Part shown: positions 1 through 12,059 of the stretch, in pieces
How positions within the stretch are numbered: the first letter of the stretch is position 1
How the letters are laid out: each line of letters begins with the position of its first letter
DNA from: Bathymodiolus brooksi
Lineage: Eukaryota; Mollusca; Bivalvia; Mytilida; Modiolidae
NCBI GenBank assembly: GCA_963680875.1
Contig: OY804579.1
Span: 33,713,804-33,777,803 of the forward strand
Direction of reading: 5' to 3'
DNA length: 64,000 nucleotides
Notes under the pieces: generated by a model
Told to the model about the DNA's origin: nothing
The model's input: the letters and a program-made list of their open reading frames with translations, nothing else
Databases searched by the model: none
Made by a program: the position numbers and the translations under genes

Positions 1-2130
1 AGTTTGGCTTTAATCATATTTGTAGTTTCTGAGTAGAAGGCATTTGAACATTTTCCCATAGGGTCCAATGTTAATCTATGTCCTGCGGTAGCGGCCATCT
101 TGGATTTCCGATCGGCATAAAAAGCATAAAATTTGTAGAGGACCTTCCAATGATCATTCCTGGGCAGTTTGGTTTCAACTGTCCAAGTGGTTTCAGAGAA
201 GAAGCATTTTGAAACATTTTTCCCATAGGGTCCAATGTTAAACTAAGTCCTGCCGTAGCTGCCATTTTGAATTTCATATCAGAACAAAAAACGTAAAGTT
301 TGTAGAGGACCATCCAATGAACATTCATGTACAGTTTGGCTTTAATCATATTTGTAGTTTCTGAGTAGAAGGCATTTGAACATTTTCCCATAGGGTCCAA
401 TGTTAATCTATGTCCTGCGGTAGCGGCCATCTTGGATTTCCGATCGGCATAAAAAACAGAAAATTTGTAGAGGACCTTCCAATGATCATTCCTGGGCAGT
501 TTGGTTTCAACTGTCCAAGTGGTTTCAGAGAAGAAGCATTTTGAAACATTTTTCCCATAGGGTCCAATGTTAAACTAAGTCCTGCCGTAGCCGCCATTTT
601 GAATTTCATACCGGAACAAAAAACCTAAAGTTTGTAGAGGACCATCTAATGAACATTCATGTACAGTTTGGCTTTAATCATATTTGTAGTTTCTGAGAAG
701 AAGGCATTTGAATATTTTCCCATAAGGTCCAATGTTAATCTATGTCCTGCGGTGGCGGCCATCTTGGATTTCCGATCGGCATAAAAAACAGAAACTTTGT
801 AGAGGACCTTCAAATGATCATTCCTGGGCAGTTTGGTTTCAACTGTCCAAGTGGTTTCAGAGAAGCAGCATTTTGAAACATTTTTCCCATAGGGTCCAAT
901 GTTAAACTAAGTCCTGTCGTAGCCGCCATTTTGAATTTCATATCGGAACAAAAAACCTTAAGATTGTAGAGGACCATCCAATGAACATTCATGTACAGTT
1001 TGGCTTTAATCATATTTGTAGTTTCTGAGAAGAAGGCATTTGAATATTTTCCAATAGGGTCCAATGTTAATCTATGTCCTGCGGTGGTGGCCATCTTGGA
1101 TTTCCGATCGGCATAAAAATAAGAAACTTTGTAGAAGACCTTCCAATGATCATTCCTGGGCAGTTTGGTTTCAACTGTCCAAGTGGTTTCAGAGAAGAAG
1201 CATTTTGAAACATTTTCCCCATAGGGTCCAATGTTAAACTAAGTCCTGCCGTAGCCACCATTTTGAATTTCATATCGGAACAAAAAACCTTAAGATTGTA
1301 GAGGACCATCCAATGAACATTCATGTACAGTTTGGATTTAATCATATTTGTAGTTTCTGAGAAGAAGGCATTTGAATATTTTCCCATAGGGTCCAATGTT
1401 AATCTATGTCCTGCGGTGGCGGCCATCTTGGATTTCCGATCGGCATAAAAAACAGAAACTTTGTATAGGACCTTCCAATGATCCTTCCTGGGCAGTTTGG
1501 TTTCAACTGTCCAAGTGGTTTCAGAGAAGAAGCATTTTGAAACATTTTTCCCATAGGGTCCAATGTTAAACTAAGTCCTGCCGTAGCCGCCATTTTGAAT
1601 TTCATACCGGAACAAAAAACCTAAAGTTTGTAGAGGGCCATCCAATGAACATTCATGTACAGTTTGGCTTTAATCATATTTGTAGTTTCTGAGAAGAAGG
1701 CATTTGAATATTTTCCCATAGGGTCCAATGTTAATCTATGTCCTGCGGTGGCGGCCATCTTGGATTTCCGATCGGCATAAAAAACAGAAAATTTGTATAG
1801 GACCTTCCAATGATCATTCCTGGGCAGTTTGGTTTCAACTGTCCAAGTGGTTTCAGAGAAGAAGCATTTTGAAACATTTTTCCCATAAGGTCCAATGTTA
1901 AACTAAGTCCTGCCGTAGCCGCCATTTTGAATTTCATATCGGAACAAAAAACCTTAAGATTGTAGAGGACCATCCAATGAACATTCATGTACAGTTTGGC
2001 TTTAATCATATTTGTAGTTTCTGAGAAGAAGGCATTTGAATATTTTCCCATAGGGTCCAATGTTAATCTATGTATTGCGGTGGCGGCCATCTTGGATTTC
2101 CGATCGGCATAAAAAACAGTAACTTGGTAA
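1..2130. repeat. 332 bp higher-order tandem array (167 + 165 bp monomers), copy A core
   Basis: The repeat unit is a dimer. One unit runs 70-401: monomer A is 70-236 (167 bp) and carries GCGGCCATCTTGGATTT; monomer B is 237-401 (165 bp) and carries GCCATTTTGAATTTC. Both start GTTAA and end CCCATAGGGTCCAAT. The dimer recurs at 402, 734, 1066, 1398 and 1730 with few differences. Minus-strand open frames of 119 codons recur with the unit and are repeat artefacts. Confidence 0.93.
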
Positions 2131-2428
2131 AGGACATTCCAATGATCATTCCTGTACAGTTTGGGTTCAGTCAGTTCATTAGTTTCAGAGAAGAAGATCT
2201 TTGAAATTTCAGCCAATCAGAGCATATTATTGGCCTTGGCAGCCATATTGAATATCCGACTGGAACGAAAAACAGTAACTTTGTAGAGGACCATCCAAGG
2301 AACATTCCTGCTAAGTTTGGTTCCAATCGGCCCAGTGGTTTCGGAGAAGAAGCTTGAAATGTGAAAAGTTTACAGACGACAGACAACAGACGACAGACGA
2401 CAGACGACGGACGCCAAGTGATGGCAAT

Positions 2429-2459
2429 AGTTCACATAGACCTTTGGTCCAGGTGAACT
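2429..2459 (+). other. 3' terminal hairpin of HINE copy A
   Basis: AGTTCACATAGACC, a TTT loop and GGTCCAGGTGAACT form an imperfect 14 bp stem. CTAA overlaps the end of the hairpin, matching the CTRR ends of Helitron-class elements. The left arm has mismatches where copy B is perfect. Confidence 0.7.
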
Positions 2460-2460
2460 A

Positions 2461-3023
2461 ATAAAAATGGCACCACGAGAAAGGGGCGCAATCAGACACT
2501 GTGCTACGGGAAATTTTGATCGAAGCTACTTTTAACCAAACACACTTTTGATTAATTTTTTTCTCAATCCTGTGACATAAAGTCTGAGTTCTCATATATA
2601 ATATGTTCATATTTGAGAAGGTTGGTCATTCAAAATTCGATGAAATGCACGGAGACACTTATTAATTGCGATCTATTTATAGAACTGTTGCTGACAGACC
2701 TGTGTCTACGTTAAGGGTTAATATCTCTGCAGTTAGAAAATACACTTTGAACTACAGTAGTTTTGTTCCATTGTTGCACTCTGATTTGAGGTCTAACAAA
2801 TAATAATTACAATTTTTACTTTAAGTTGCTTCAGTTTATGACTGTCAGTGTCAATATACGTTCGTGCTATATTTGCATTCCCTAGCTTTCTATATATACA
2901 TTGTAGTTGGACCGTTGAGCAAATTGGCATATACTGTACATATTTCTTCTGCTGAAGGCTACACAAATACGACTTTTTGCATTTTGTGTGGTATTAATTC
3001 AAAGCATAGTGATATTTAAAAAA
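2461..3023. other. Unique AT-rich spacer between two HINE copies
   Basis: No open frame, RNA gene or repeat family was recognised here. It is ordinary AT-rich sequence separating the 3' hairpin of copy A from the 5' end of copy B. Confidence 0.6.
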
Positions 3024-3239
3024 ACCAGAGGCTCTCAAGAGCCTGTATCGTTCACCTGGTTATAAAAAAAACCAATTGGTCCTATGTAAAAACTATGTCC
3101 TGTAGTGGTAGTCATCTTGGAATTACGATCAACATAAAAAACACAAAGTTTGTAAAGGACCTTCCAATGATTGATGCACAATAGGTTCAATCAGTGCAAT
3201 AGCTTCAGAGAAGAATATATTTCTGTATTTTCCCCATAT

Positions 3240-6200
3240 GGTCCTGTGTTAATACTATGACCTGTGGTGGCAGCCATCTTGGATTTCCGATCGGCATAAA
3301 AAACAGAAACTTTGTAGAGGACCTTCCAATGATCATTCCTGGGCAGTTTGGTTTCAACTGTCCTAGTGGTTTCAGAGAAGAAGCGTTTTGAAACATTTTC
3401 CCCATAGGGTCCAATGTTAAACTAGGTCCTGCCGTAGCCGCCATTGTGAATTTCATATCGGAACAAAAAAGGTAAAGTTTGTAGAGGACCATCCAATGAA
3501 CATTCATGTACAGTTTGGCTTTAATCATATTTGTAGTTTCTGAGAAGAAGGCATTTGAATATTTTCCCATAGGGTCCAATGTTAATCTATGTATTGCGGT
3601 GGTGACCATCTTGGATTTCCGATCGGCATAAAAAACACACACCTTGTAGAGGACCTTCCAATGATCATTCCTGGGCAGTTTGGTTTCAATTATCCAAGTG
3701 GTTTCAGAGAAGAAGCGTTTTGAAACATTTTCCCCATAGGGTCCAATGTTAAACTAAGTCCTGCCGTAGCCGCCATTTTGAATTTCATATCGGAATAAAA
3801 AACGTAAAGTTTGTAGAGGACCATTCAATGAACATTCATGTACAGTTTGGCTTTAATCATATTTGTAGTTTCTGAGAAGAAGGCATTTGAATATTTTCCC
3901 ATAGGGTCCAATGTTAATCAATCTATGTCCTGCGGTGGCGGCCATCTTGGATTTCCGATCGGCATAAAAAACATAAAATTTGTAGAGGACCTTCCAATGA
4001 TCATTCCTGGGCAGTTTGGTTTCAACTGTCCAAGTGGTTTCAGAGAAGAAGCATTTTGAAACATTTTTCCCATAGGGTCCAATGTTAAACTAAGTCCTGC
4101 CGTAGCCGCCATTGTGAATTTCATATCGGAACAAAAAAGGTAAAGTTTGTAGAGGACCATCCAATGAACATTCATGTACAGTTTGGCTTTAATCATATTT
4201 GTAGTTTCTGAGAAGAAGGCATTTGAATATTTTCCCATAGGGTCCAATGTTAATCTATGTCCTGCGGTGGCGGCCATCTTGGATTTCCGATCGGCATAAA
4301 AAACATAAAATTTGTAGAGGACCTTCCAATGATCATTCCTGGGCAGTTTGGTTTCAACTGTCCAAGTGGTTTCAGAGAAGAAGCATTTTGAAACATTTTC
4401 CCCATAGGGTCCAATGTTAAACTAAGTCCTGCCGTAGCCGCCATTTTGAATTTCATATCGGAACAAAAAACCTTAAGATTGTAGAGGACCATCCAATGAA
4501 CATTCATGTACAGTTTGGCTTTAATCATATTTGTAGTTTCTGAGAAGAAGGCATTTGAATATTTTCCCATAGGGTCCAATGTTAATCTATGTCCTGCGGT
4601 GGCGGCCATCTTGGATTTCCGATCGGCATAAAAAACATAAAATTTGTAGAGGACCTTCCAATGATCATTCCTGGGCAGTTTGGTTTCAACTGTCCAAGTG
4701 GTTTCAGAGAAGAAGCATTTTGAAACATTTTTCCCATAGGGTCCAATGTTAAACTAAGTCCTGCCGTAGCCGCCATTTTGAATTTCATATCGGAACAAAA
4801 AACCTTAAGATTGTAGAGGACCATCCAATGAACATTCATGTACAGTTTGGCTTTAATCATATTTGTAGTTTCTGAGAAGAAGGCATTTGAATATTTTCCC
4901 ATAGGGTCCAATGTTAATCTATGTATTGCGGTGGCGGCCATCTTGTATTTCCGATCGGCATAAAAAACAGAAAATTTGTAGAGGACCTTCCAATGATCAT
5001 TCCTGGGCAGTTTGGTTTCAACTGTCCAAGTGGTTTCAGAGAAGAAGCATTTTGAAACATTTTTCCCATAGGGTCCAATGTTAAACTAAGTCCTGCCGTA
5101 GCCGCCATTGTGAATTTCATATCGGAACAAAAAAGGTAAAGTTTGTAGAGGACCATCCAATGAACATTCATGTACAGTTTGGCTTTAATCATATTTGTAG
5201 TTTCTGAGAAGAAGGCATTTGAATATTTTCCCATAGGGTCCAATGTTAATCTATGTCCTGCGGTGGCGGCCATCTTGGATTTCCGATCGGCATAAAAAAC
5301 ATAAAATTTGTAGAGGACCTTCCAATGATCATTCCTGGGCAGTTTGGTTTCAACTGTCCAAGTGGTTTCAGAGAAGAAGCATTTTGAAACATTTTCCCCA
5401 TAGGGTCCAATGTTAAACTAAGTCCTGCCGTAGCCGCCATTTTGAATTTCATATCGGAACAAAAAACCTTCAGATTGTAGAGGACCATCCAATGAACATT
5501 CATGTACAGTTTGGCTTTAATCATATTTGTAGTTTCTGAGAAGAAGGCATTTGAATATTTTCCCATAGGGTCCAATGTTAATCTATGTCCTGCGGTGGCG
5601 GCCATCTTGGATTTCCGATCGGCATAAAAAACATAAAATTTGTAGAGGACCTTCCAATGATCATTCCTGGGCAGTTTGGTTTCAACTGTCCAAGTGGTTT
5701 CAGAGAAGAAGCATTTTGAAACATTTTTCCCATAGGGTCCAATGTTAAACTAAGTCCTGCCGTAGCCGCCATTTTGAATTTCATATCGGAACAAAAAACC
5801 TTAAGATTGTAGAGGACCATCCAATGAACATTCATGTACAGTTTGGCTTTAATCATATTTGTAGTTTCTGAGAAGAAGGCATTTGAATATTTTCCAATAG
5901 GGTCCAATGTTAATCTATGTATTGCGGTGGCGGCCATCTTGTATTTCCGATCGGCATAAAAAACAGAAAATTTGTAGAGGACCTTCCAATGATCATTCCT
6001 GGGCAGTTTGGTTTCAACTGTCCAAGTGGTTTCAGAGAAAAAGCATTTTGAAACATTTTTCCCATAGGGTCCAATGTTAAACTAAGTCCTGCGGTAGCCG
6101 CCATTTTGAATTTCATACCGGAACAAAAAACCTAAAGTTTGTAGAGGACCATCTAATGAACATTCATGTACAGTTTGGCTTTAATCATATTTGTAGTTTC

Positions 6201-6300
6201 TGAGAAGAAGGCATTTGAATATTTTCCCATAGGGTCCAATGTTAATCTATGTCCTGCGGTAGCAGCCATCTTGGATTTCCAATCGGCATAAAAAACAGTA
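3240..6300. repeat. 332 bp higher-order tandem array, copy B core
   Basis: The same A+B dimer as in copy A. Units recur exactly 332 bp apart at 3918, 4250, 4582, 4914, 5246, 5578 and 5910. Near-identity between neighbours suggests recent homogenisation. Alternating sub-variants (AACATAAAATTTG versus AACAGAAAATTTG after the GATCGGCAT block; CCATTGTGAATT versus CCATTTTGAATT) recur every ~3 units (4133 and 5129, 996 bp apart), hinting at a higher level of order. Confidence 0.93.
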
Positions 6301-6621
6301 ACTTTGTAAAGGACATTCCAATGATCATTCATGTACAGTTTAGGTTCAGTCAGTTCATTAGTTTCAGAGAAGAAGATCTTTGAAATTTCAGCCAATCAGA
6401 GCATATTATTGGACTTGGCAGCCATATTGAATATCCGACTGGAACGAAAAACAGTAACTTTGTAGAGGACCATCCAAGGAACATTCCTGCTAAGTTTGGT
6501 TCCAATCGGCCCAGTGGTTTCGGAGAAGAAGCTTGAAATGTGAAAAGTTTACAGACGACAGACGACAGACTACAGACGACAGACGACAGACAACAGACGA
6601 CGGACGCCAAGTGATGGCAAT

Positions 6622-6652
6622 AGTTCACCTGGACCTTTGGTCCAGGTGAACT
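6622..6652 (+). other. Perfect 3' terminal hairpin of HINE copy B
   Basis: A perfect 14 bp stem (AGTTCACCTGGACC with GGTCCAGGTGAACT) and a TTT loop, closed by CTAA. This is the intact version of the hairpin degraded in copy A. Confidence 0.85.
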
Positions 6653-6656
6653 AAAA

Positions 6657-8541
6657 ATGAAGCAAACAGCTTTGAAGAGAGATGAGGAACAAGTCCAAGC
6701 AATAGTAAACCATTTGAACGAAACCATGACTGACTCCTTTGATATAGAGGCCCACCCTCCTTGTCTCATGAATATTTCTACAGGCATGCATGCTACCAGA
6801 GAAGCACAGGATTCTTTGCTGTCTGCTGTCAACGAAGGTGAAAAAAAGTGCAGAAAGTTTGTTAACAGTGCTCTCTCTGTAGGACAGTCTGTGAGCTTTT
6901 ATAGCCCTATCTCAAAGTCACAATTGAAAACATTTGAACACATGAATGCCAAAACATCCCTGAAATGTAAATCTGGTGAAATCATAACCGGTCATATCAA
7001 TCCAGAAATTGTTTTCAGACGTGCTCTGGTTTTGGCTAATAGCAGAGATGATGTCACGATTGACAACATTCTTCACATCCTGTAAGGGCCTATCCCGGTG
7101 TCCATGTTCCATGAAGATGGTACAATGAGGAAATCTTGTAAATCAGATCTAGTGCAGCAGTTCGAAAAAGAAGTTTCCCCAGTTCTTTCGTTGCCTGATT
7201 TTGACCCTTCGTTGACAACTTACATCAGAGATGGCATGGCACTAGTACAGTGCATGGATGTAAAGAAACATAGAACCTTTGGAGACCTTGCTACCGACTA
7301 CTGCAGACAGTTGACATCATGCTTTGCAAAAGCATATACAGTAGCAGATGTATTTGACCGGTATGACGTAAAAAACTCGGAAAAAAATCCATTAAGTCGG
7401 CTGAAAGAGAGCATCGTACCAAAGTGACTGCCCATACAAAGGTGTTCCAAGTCATAGAAGGCAGAAATATTCCTGACTGGAAGAAATTTCTATCTGTCAA
7501 AGAAAACAAGCAGGCACTCATAAACTTATTTGGTGACTTCATTGTCAAATTCAATCAAAGTAACCCATTAGTGCCAACTGGAAATATGTATTACATTGCC
7601 GGTTCATTTGGAAATCCGGAAATTGTGAACGTTGTTTCAGACCAGGAAGTCTTTGATTGTCCTGACTTGTACAGCACACAAGAAGAGGCGGACACCGTAT
7701 GATCCTCCAGGCTTTACATGCTGACAAAAGGCTCAAAGAATTGGGAAAGCAAGGCAGGATCATTATCAAAACCTCTGATACAGATGTGATTGTTCTCTGT
7801 ATTTATTTTTATAAGCAGATGAAAACACCAGTGAACTGTGGGTTCAAATGGGAAACGTTATTAGTGTTAAGGACGGTCGTAGGTTTTTTACCTATTCATG
7901 AACTATGTTCTTCTCTCTCAGAAATCACATGTAGAGTTCTTCCTGCCGCACATGCTCTCTCTGGGTGTGACACTACCTCTTCTTTCTTTGGAATTGGCAA
8001 AAAGTCAGTGTACAAAATACTAAAAGCACCAGATTTCCATGATTTAGACAATTTGGGAGATCCCGACAAAGATGTTGCTATTTCATGCTCTTCACGGTTT
8101 GTAGCTAGGCTTTATGATCAGAAGAAATCTTGTGCATCCTCCAATCATAACATTAACAAACTTCAAGTAAAACTTGCTACAGGTCGGGATGCAAGTCTGG
8201 TTAGATTACCACCTTCAGAAGCGGCGCTTCGTCAGCATATTCTTTGTGCCTCATTACAGACCAAAGTTTGGCATGCTTTCTGTCTGGTAAAATCACCTCT
8301 GCCTTCACCAATGGAATACGGATGGCGAACTGTCAAGGATTCTTTGCATCCAGTCTACTTTGAAGGAAACAAGTCAGCAGAATTTCTCCGTGATCTAGTG
8401 TGTTCATGCAAGGGGAAATCGCAATGTAAAAAGTCCTGTGTTTGTGCAGAGCAGAACCTTGCATGTACTGACTTATGTTCTTGCCAAGGATCAGAATCAT
8501 GTAAAAACGTCCATTCATATACCCCTGCAGAAGACGTTTAA
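6657..8541 (+). pseudogene. Broken gene of the EEADTRM / DTDV / GCDTTS protein family
   Basis: Four frame segments (6657-7085, 7098-7420, 7424-7697, 7699-8541) read as one ~620-residue protein. Breaks: an in-frame TAA at 7083-7085, a frameshift near 7420 and another near 7695. The second frameshift splits an EEADT-R-M motif. Further blocks are TSDTDVIVL, HALSGCDTTSSFFGIGKK and a C-terminal Cys-rich tail with repeated CxCxxxxxC spacing. I recognise these blocks from a large family of unnamed, probably transposon-linked proteins in cnidarian, echinoderm and mollusc genomes; the acidic DTD motif may belong to a nuclease-like core (inference). The N-terminus is cut at the HINE boundary. Non-functional as written. 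Confidence 0.7.
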
Positions 8542-9628
8542 TGTGTTAACAGCATAATCATGTACACTTTTTGACGAGCTGTTTCATTGTTCTGCAAAGG
8601 TTTTGTTTCGCTTAAGTCTTGTGTAGAACAGCTCCAATTTCCACATGAAAAAGGCAGTTCCAGTCACTCAGAATGCCTTGTAGTTGTTTTGCCTTATTTC
8701 TTGCTGATTTATATTCTGTTGATGCATTTTGTTGCATACAAGAAGTTGTGTTTTTGTTTATAAGTATGTTTTGTATGAGTTAATGTTGCCAATTGGACAT
8801 GTACCAACACAAATCTATGTGAACAAAACTTATATTCCTCATTATAATTGGGCTATTATTTATATTTATTTTGTAGAATACATATTTTTCTATATTTTCT
8901 TTACGTTTGGATAAGTTTTAATGGCTTTACTATCGACAGTTTGGAAAATTACCAGGTTTTTAAGCAAAAATCCTTCCCCCTTTTTGCGAAAACACATAAA
9001 TTTGCACAGAACAATTATTTTTTGATGACATCCGACGTTTCAGAAAGAAAATTGAATAAGGAAAACCAAATATGCAATTTTTCATCTTTCTTTAATGAAA
9101 AAGGGATTCTAATTGAAATTTGATATTCAATGAATTTTTGTGTGAAAAATGTTTTTTGACCTTTGACCTTGATTTCTGAAAAACTGCACCATATTTTCTT
9201 TTGACGACCAAATTATTTTGAAAGTACGAACATTGCCGAGTCGAATGATATGTGACACAGCCGTATAGTATTCATGACGATTAAATTTTGGAAATGATGT
9301 CTCTAGTCACCGTGCGATTGTCACCGAACATTCGTGGGATAACACCCCCTGTCCGTATGTAAACACAAAAGGTGGCGGCTTAAATTCTTGATGACAGAAA
9401 TCTATTGAAACAAGTAGCAGTGGAAAAAGACACAAAATTATTTATCCAAGGTTCAATCAAGTAAAAATCATAAAAGATTTAAAAACCACGCAAAGGGAGA
9501 TAATCGTTAAATTATCATACAACCAGAGGCACACCTGTGTTTTAGATTTTAGTGAAGATATATATAAACAAAGTATATCATTTTAAACAATATTCTATTG
9601 AAACATTTTAACAGTATATGCACTATTC
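8542..9628. other. No gene recognised
   Basis: AT-rich sequence after the pseudogene, probably its former 3' UTR and flanks. Short open frames at 8729-9123 have no recognisable motif and look like chance. Confidence 0.5.
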
Positions 9629-10182
9629 ATGACTGACTCCAAATTAATAAAATACCTTGAAACCTTGAAAAGATCAATTCAAAGACAGACCAAGCCCCTA
9701 TAGGACCAGGTATTAGAAAACCGTTTATTATATCGGACAGTAAAGGGAGATACCTACGAGAACATATCCAATCGCCGGTAGAAAATCAAATCATATGGCA
9801 ATACAAGGGTGGTAGAACAACATACGAGGGCTATAACTGGCTATTACAAAACATAGATCATCAAGTAGGACAACACGATAATATTCATTTCTACATCTGG
9901 CTAGCAACATGTGATCTTACTAGCTACAATCTACCATTTATATATCTGGCTTGTGAAAACAATGATGGTATTCATCATATATTTGACACATATCATCAAA
10001 TTACTGAAACGGTGAATCATTACCCACACTGTAGAGTAACATTTCTTGAAACGCCTGTGTACTCGATATACGAGAATAACAAATACAAAGGTCAAACAGA
10101 CTCTGAATTCAAGAAGTTGGACAACAAACTCCTATCGCAAATTAATGAGCTAAACCAAATTACCAGGGAAATAAATTTTTAA
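9629..10182 (+). pseudogene. SGNH-like open frame of a transposable-element gene
   Basis: An open frame with no usable ATG runs 9661-10182 (173 codons, then TAA). A plausible start, ATG at 9629 (MTDSKLIKYLETLK), lies one frameshift upstream, near 9700. The protein contains FIISDSKGRYL, resembling the catalytic Ser block of SGNH/GDSL hydrolases, then YKGGRTTYEGYNWL and WLATCDLTSYN, which would be blocks II and III. A coiled tail (DNKLLSQINELNQITREI) ends it. Similar domains occur beside PHD fingers in ORF1 of some LINEs; a PHD frame lies 4.3 kb downstream past a HINE. SGNH assignment is tentative. Confidence 0.5.
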
Positions 10183-12050
10183 TTGAGCTACTGGTTCCAG
10201 ACAAGATGGTTTTTTATGTGAATTTCCTATAGGGTCCTATGTTAAACTAAGTACAGCTGTGCAGCCATCTTGGTCCGAGTGCGGGATCACCAGACACATT
10301 TTTGGAAGAGGACCATCCAATAACTTTTTTATCAAAGTTTGGTTCCAATTGAGCAACTGGTTCCAGACAAGAAGATTTTTATGTGAATTTCCCATAGGTT
10401 CCTATGTTAAACTAAGTTCGGCTGTGGGGGCCATCTTGGTCGAAGGACCGAACTGCCTGATATATTTTTGGAAGAGAACCATCCAATGACTATTTCATCA
10501 ACATTTAATTCTTATTGAGCAAATGGTTTCAGACAAGAAGATTTTTATGGGAATTTCCCATAGGGTTCTATGTTAAATTAAGTTCGGCTGTGGCAGCCAT
10601 CTTGGTCGGAGGTATGAAATGTCGGACACAACTTTGGAAGGGGACCACCCAAGGATCATTTCAGCAAAGTTTGGTTGAAATTGGCTCAGTAGTTTCAAAG
10701 GAGATTTTTTTTTTAATTCTTCCCCCCCTTTTTTCTATTTTTAGCTTGGCGGCCATCTTGGTTGGAAGTCGGTATCACCGGACACAATTTTGGAAGGGGG
10801 TCATCCAAGGATCATTCCACCAAAGTTTTGTTGCAATTGGCCCAGTGGTTTCTGAGGAGAAGATTTTTAAGTGAATTTCCCTTAGGGTCCTATATTAAGC
10901 TAAGTTCGGCTGTGGGGGCCATCTTGGTCGAAGGGCCGAACCGCTGGACACATTTTAGGAAGAGAACCATCCAATGACTATCTCATCAAAATTTTGTTCT
11001 TAATGAGCAAATGGTTTCAGACAAGAAGATTTTTATGGGAATTTCCCATAGGGTCCTATGTTAAACTAAGTACAGCTGTGCAGCCATCTTGGTCAGAGGG
11101 CGGGATCACCAGACACAATTTTGGAAGAGGACCATCCAATGACTATTTTATCAAAGTTTGGTTCCAATTGAGCAACTGGTTCCAGACAAGAAGATTTTTA
11201 TGTGAATTTCCCATAGGTTCCTATGTTAAACTAAGTTCGGCTGTGGGGGCCATCTTGGTCGAAGGACCGAACTGCCTGATATATTTTTGGAAGCGAACCA
11301 TCCAATGACTATTTCATCAACATTTAATTCTTATTGAGCAAATGGTTTCAGACAAGAAGATTGTTATGGGAATTTCCCATAGGGTTCTATGTTAAATTAA
11401 GTTCGGCTGTGGCAGCCATCTTGGTCGGAGGTATGAAATGCCGGACACAGTTTTGGAAGGGGACCACCCAAGGATCATTTCAGCAAAGTTTGGTTGAAAT
11501 TGGCTCAGTAGTTTCAAAGGAGAAGATTTTTTTTTAATTCTTCCCCCCCCTTTTTCTATTTTTAGCTTGGCGGCCATCTTGGTTGGAAGTCGGTATCACC
11601 GGACACAAATTTGGAAGGGGCCATCCAAGGATCATTCCACCAAAGTTTTGTTGCAATTGGCCCAGTGGTTTCTGAGGAGAAGATTTTTATGTGAATTTCC
11701 CTTAGGGTTCTATATTAAGCTAAGTTCGGCTGTGGGGGCCATCTTGGTCGAAGGGCCGAACCGCTGGACACATTTTAGGAAGAGAACCATCCAATGACTA
11801 TTTCATCAAAATTTTGTTCTTATTGAGCAAATGGTTTCAGACAAGAAGATTTTTATGGGAATTTCCCATAGGGTCCTATGTTAAATTAAGTTCGGCTGTG
11901 GTGACCATCTTGGTCGGAGTTCTCAAATGGCGGACACAACTTTGGAAGAAGGATCACCCAAGAATCATTTCAGCAAAGTTTGGTTGAGATTAGCCCAGTA
12001 GTTTCAGAGGAGGATTTTTTAAATTTCATCCCCCCTTTTTTCTAATTTGC
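10183..12050. repeat. ~821 bp higher-order repeat inside HINE copy C
   Basis: The block carrying GCTTGGCGGCCATCTTGG at 10748 recurs at 11569, 821 bp later, and the intervening five monomers (~164 bp each) recur in the same order. Monomers within a block differ strongly from each other; equivalent monomers in the two blocks are nearly identical. Confidence 0.85.
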
Positions 12051-12059
12051 ATAATCGGT

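Larger units (their letters stand above)
1..2460 (+). mobile_element. HINE/pearl-like non-autonomous Helentron, copy A (5' end outside window)
   Basis: A tandem core of ~166 bp monomers is followed by a CAGACGA-type microsatellite (about 2370-2410), a short unique segment containing CCAAGTGATGGCAATAG, and a closing hairpin ending in GAACTA. This core-microsatellite-hairpin order is that of bivalve pearl elements and of Helentron-associated elements (HINEs). No transposase frame is present. The left end lies outside the window. Orientation is set by the hairpin at the right end. Assignment to the rolling-circle class is inference from architecture; a foldback satellite carrier is the alternative. 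Confidence 0.75.
3024..6653 (+). mobile_element. HINE/pearl-like element, copy B (both ends present)
   Basis: The 5' end has CCAGAGGCTCTCAAGAGCCT, a small hairpin (AGGCTC/GAGCCT), followed by GTTCACCTGG. The same ten bases form the left arm of the 3' hairpin, giving the subterminal inverted repeat expected of a Helentron-type element. The core is about ten 332 bp dimers. The 3' end has a CAGACGA microsatellite (6551-6605) and the hairpin at 6622-6652. It is ~3.6 kb with no coding capacity. It abuts a decayed gene at 6657, whose N-terminal part is missing. Confidence 0.82.

Noticed and set aside
71..6395. Repeated 119- and 68-codon minus frames with MAATAGHRLTLDPMGK
   Set aside because: They recur with the 332 bp satellite, overlap each other, and lack any codon or domain evidence.
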